From Aureivirga marina (GTDB taxonomy: Bacteria > Bacteroidota > Bacteroidia > Flavobacteriales > Flavobacteriaceae), in assembly GCF_015767265.1 (NCBI RefSeq), contig NZ_JADPIB010000008.1:62001-126000 (forward strand): a DNA stretch of 64,000 nucleotides. Reading direction: 5' to 3'. Each line of letters begins with the position of its first letter. Position 1 is the first letter of the stretch. The notes below the pieces were generated by a model, which saw only the letters and a program-made list of their open reading frames with translations, made no database searches and was not told where the DNA came from. Of the stretch, positions 62,503 through 64,000 are shown in pieces. The translations under genes were made by a program, and so were the position numbers.

Positions 62503-64000
62503 TTAAACCATTAATTTTTTAATCCAAGGAGAAACACAAAATGCTATAACTCCGATGCACATTGATAATAAACCAAAGCCAGCAAAAGTAGAAACATAAC
62601 CATAAAGTTGTTGAAAGTTTTCATTGATAAAATTTGAACTAGAAATTCCTGTGAAAAATTCTATAACAGAATTGAAAAATGAATTTTCTGAAGAAGTTTC
62701 GACGCTAGTTGTTAATTGTGCAATTTTTCCAGCAAAAAAATGTCCGAAAAAAGAAGCAGAATACCAGATTCCGATGATGAAAGCAACCATTTTTGCTGGA
62801 GATAAAGCTTCCATTTTTGAAAGCCCTATTGGAGAAAGAAATAATTCACCAACAGTTAAAACAAAATAACCTATGAATAAGAAAATCATTGGAGTTTTTG
62901 CAAAAGAATCCGCAAAATGTCCTGACATTCCAAAAATTAAAAATCCTAAACCAAGTAAAAACATTCCGATTCCGAATTTTATAGCAGCATTTGGATTTAT
63001 TTTTTTTCTATCTAAATATGTCCAAAGCCAAGAAAAAGGAATTGCAAGAAGCATGATAAATCCTGAGTTTATACTATTTGTTTGTGCAGCGTTAATTCCG
63101 ATTAAATTTACATTTCTGCTTGCAAAAAGTGTTACAGAACTTCCTGCTTGTTCAAAAATTGCCCAGAATAAACTTCCTAATAAAACAAAATAAACAACTG
63201 CCCAAAGTCGTCTTTTTTCATCTTTTGAAATTTTTCTTGAAATAAGATATAAAGTAATTGCAATTAAAAGAAAAACCAAACCAACAAGATAATGTTCATA
63301 TTCATGAAAAACGATTAAAACAGCAAAAATAGGAACAATTAAAAATGATAAAATATTGATTAATTGCCCTTGTTTTATTCCAAATTTCTTTTGATTATAA
63401 ATTTCCATTTTTGGAACTTTTCCTTTTTCACCAAAAACACCAACTTTCATACCTCTATAAAACATAAAAAGTCCGAAAAGCATTCCGATTCCAGCCATTG
63501 CAAAACCAAAATGCCAGCCATAAGAAATTGCCAGCCAAGAGCAAATTAAAGGCGCAATTGCACCTCCAACATTTACTCCAAGATAAAAAATTGTAAATCC
63601 AGAATCACGTCTTTTATCACCGACTGGATATAATAATCCAACAAAAGAAGAAATATTAGGTTTAAAAAATCCATTTCCAACAATGATAATTGCGAGAGAA
63701 GTATAGAAGAAAATTGGAGTTTCAAAACTTAAAAGAAAATGTCCGATTGCCATTAAAATTCCCCCTAGCATAATTGCTTTTCGATATCCAATTATTTTAT
63801 CTGCAATCATTCCTCCAAAAAGGGGAGTTACATAAACTAAAGACATATAAGCAGCGAAAATTCCAAATGCATTATGATCTGTGAAGATTAATTTTTGTGT
63901 CATATAGAGAATCAAAAGTGCTTTCATTCCGTAGAAAGAAAAACGTTCCCAGAGTTCTGCAAAAAATAGATAAAATAAACCTTTAGGATGTCCTAAATAG
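62503..64000 (-). CDS. Peptide MFS transporter, POT/PTR family (N-terminus outside window)
   Basis: Proton-coupled di-/tripeptide importer of the inner membrane. The frame is open to the window end: upstream of the ATG at 63927 it reads FFAELWERFSFYGM, the conserved first-helix ExxERFxYYG motif of POT transporters, so the real start lies beyond 64000. Visible are about 12-13 spans, the motif GNGFFKPNISSFVG and FTIFYLGVNVGGAIAPL (PTR2 signature region), and EQAGSSVTLFA in the second half. 498 residues are visible. Confidence 0.93.
   Translation of the reverse strand, partial: YLGHPKGLFYLFFAELWERFSFYGMKALLILYMTQKLIFTDHNAFGIFAAYMSLVYVTPLFGGMIADKIIGYRKAIMLGGILMAIGHFLLSFETPIFFYTSLAIIIVGNGFFKPNISSFVGLLYPVGDKRRDSGFTIFYLGVNVGGAIAPLICSWLAISYGWHFGFAMAGIGMLFGLFMFYRGMKVGVFGEKGKVPKMEIYNQKKFGIKQGQLINILSFLIVPIFAVLIVFHEYEHYLVGLVFLLIAITLYLISRKISKDEKRRLWAVVYFVLLGSLFWAIFEQAGSSVTLFASRNVNLIGINAAQTNSINSGFIMLLAIPFSWLWTYLDRKKINPNAAIKFGIGMFLLGLGFLIFGMSGHFADSFAKTPMIFLFIGYFVLTVGELFLSPIGLSKMEALSPAKMVAFIIGIWYSASFFGHFFAGKIAQLTTSVETSSENSFFNSVIEFFTGISSSNFINENFQQLYGYVSTFAGFGLLSMCIGVIAFCVSPWIKKLMV

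Noticed and set aside
1-64000. Mobile elements, CRISPR arrays, rRNA or tRNA genes
   Set aside because: No transposase, integrase, spaced direct-repeat array, or tRNA/rRNA-like stretch was recognised; intergenic gaps are too AT-rich for structural RNA genes of the standard kind.

Overview
The window is AT-rich chromosomal DNA (roughly 30% G+C by eye), almost certainly from a member of the Flavobacteriales (Bacteroidota). Evidence: many genes are preceded by the Bacteroidota promoter -7 box TAnnTTTG instead of Shine-Dalgarno sequences; lipoproteins carry an acidic stretch right after the lipobox Cys; and Bacteroidota-typical families are present (DUF4270 before glmS, DUF4292, DUF4175, FecR/DUF4974 anti-sigma, head-GIN, TonB receptors with an N-terminal STN-like region). 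I see no rRNA, tRNA, CRISPR array, prophage or insertion sequence.

Layout. 1-8.4 kb: end of a DUF4270 gene and glmS, convergent with mutS; gpsA; a flippase and dut. 8.4-14.3 kb: a small lipocalin-like lipoprotein, then an ECF sigma / FecR anti-sigma / TonB-receptor signalling operon with a divergent four-repeat lipoprotein. 14.4-21.1 kb: a haem-utilisation-like operon (membrane protein, ExbB-like channel, DUF2149 protein, giant CobN-family chelatase) resembling hmuTUVS but without hmuY/hmuR. 21.3-29.4 kb: asd, a GltB-like flavoprotein, glnS, tatA, a GIN-domain protein and rnr.

29.4-31.5 kb is the most striking non-coding zone. A 761-bp AT-rich gap between rnr and rpiB, and a second gap after the rpiB-elaA pair, hold clusters of DnaA-box-like 9-mers. 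Gene orientation flips here: mostly minus to the left, almost all plus from 30.2 to 48.7 kb. Two near-perfect parS palindromes flank mnmG about 15 kb to the right. Together these suggest the window spans the chromosomal replication origin.

30.2-48.7 kb: rpiB and an ElaA-type acetyltransferase; a nucleotidyltransferase / TPR / DUF4292 / EnvC envelope run; rsmI; a three-gene polyamine operon (arginine decarboxylase, agmatinase, deoxyhypusine-synthase-like protein) that predicts homospermidine synthesis; DUF4175-ybeY-mnmG; and a methyltransferase.

48.9-64 kb: DoxX and DNA polymerase III delta', pgk, a previously unlisted 55-aa membrane protein, an aminopeptidase P, recX, a nitric-oxide / Fe-S-repair group (Rrf2 regulator, histidine-bearing membrane protein, Ric), a tightly overlapping acpS / FAD oxidase / SDR / adenylation-carrier-reductase operon that looks like a small uncharacterised biosynthetic system, and a POT-family peptide transporter running off the end. 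Three intergenic copies of a structured repeat show compensatory changes in a closing helix.
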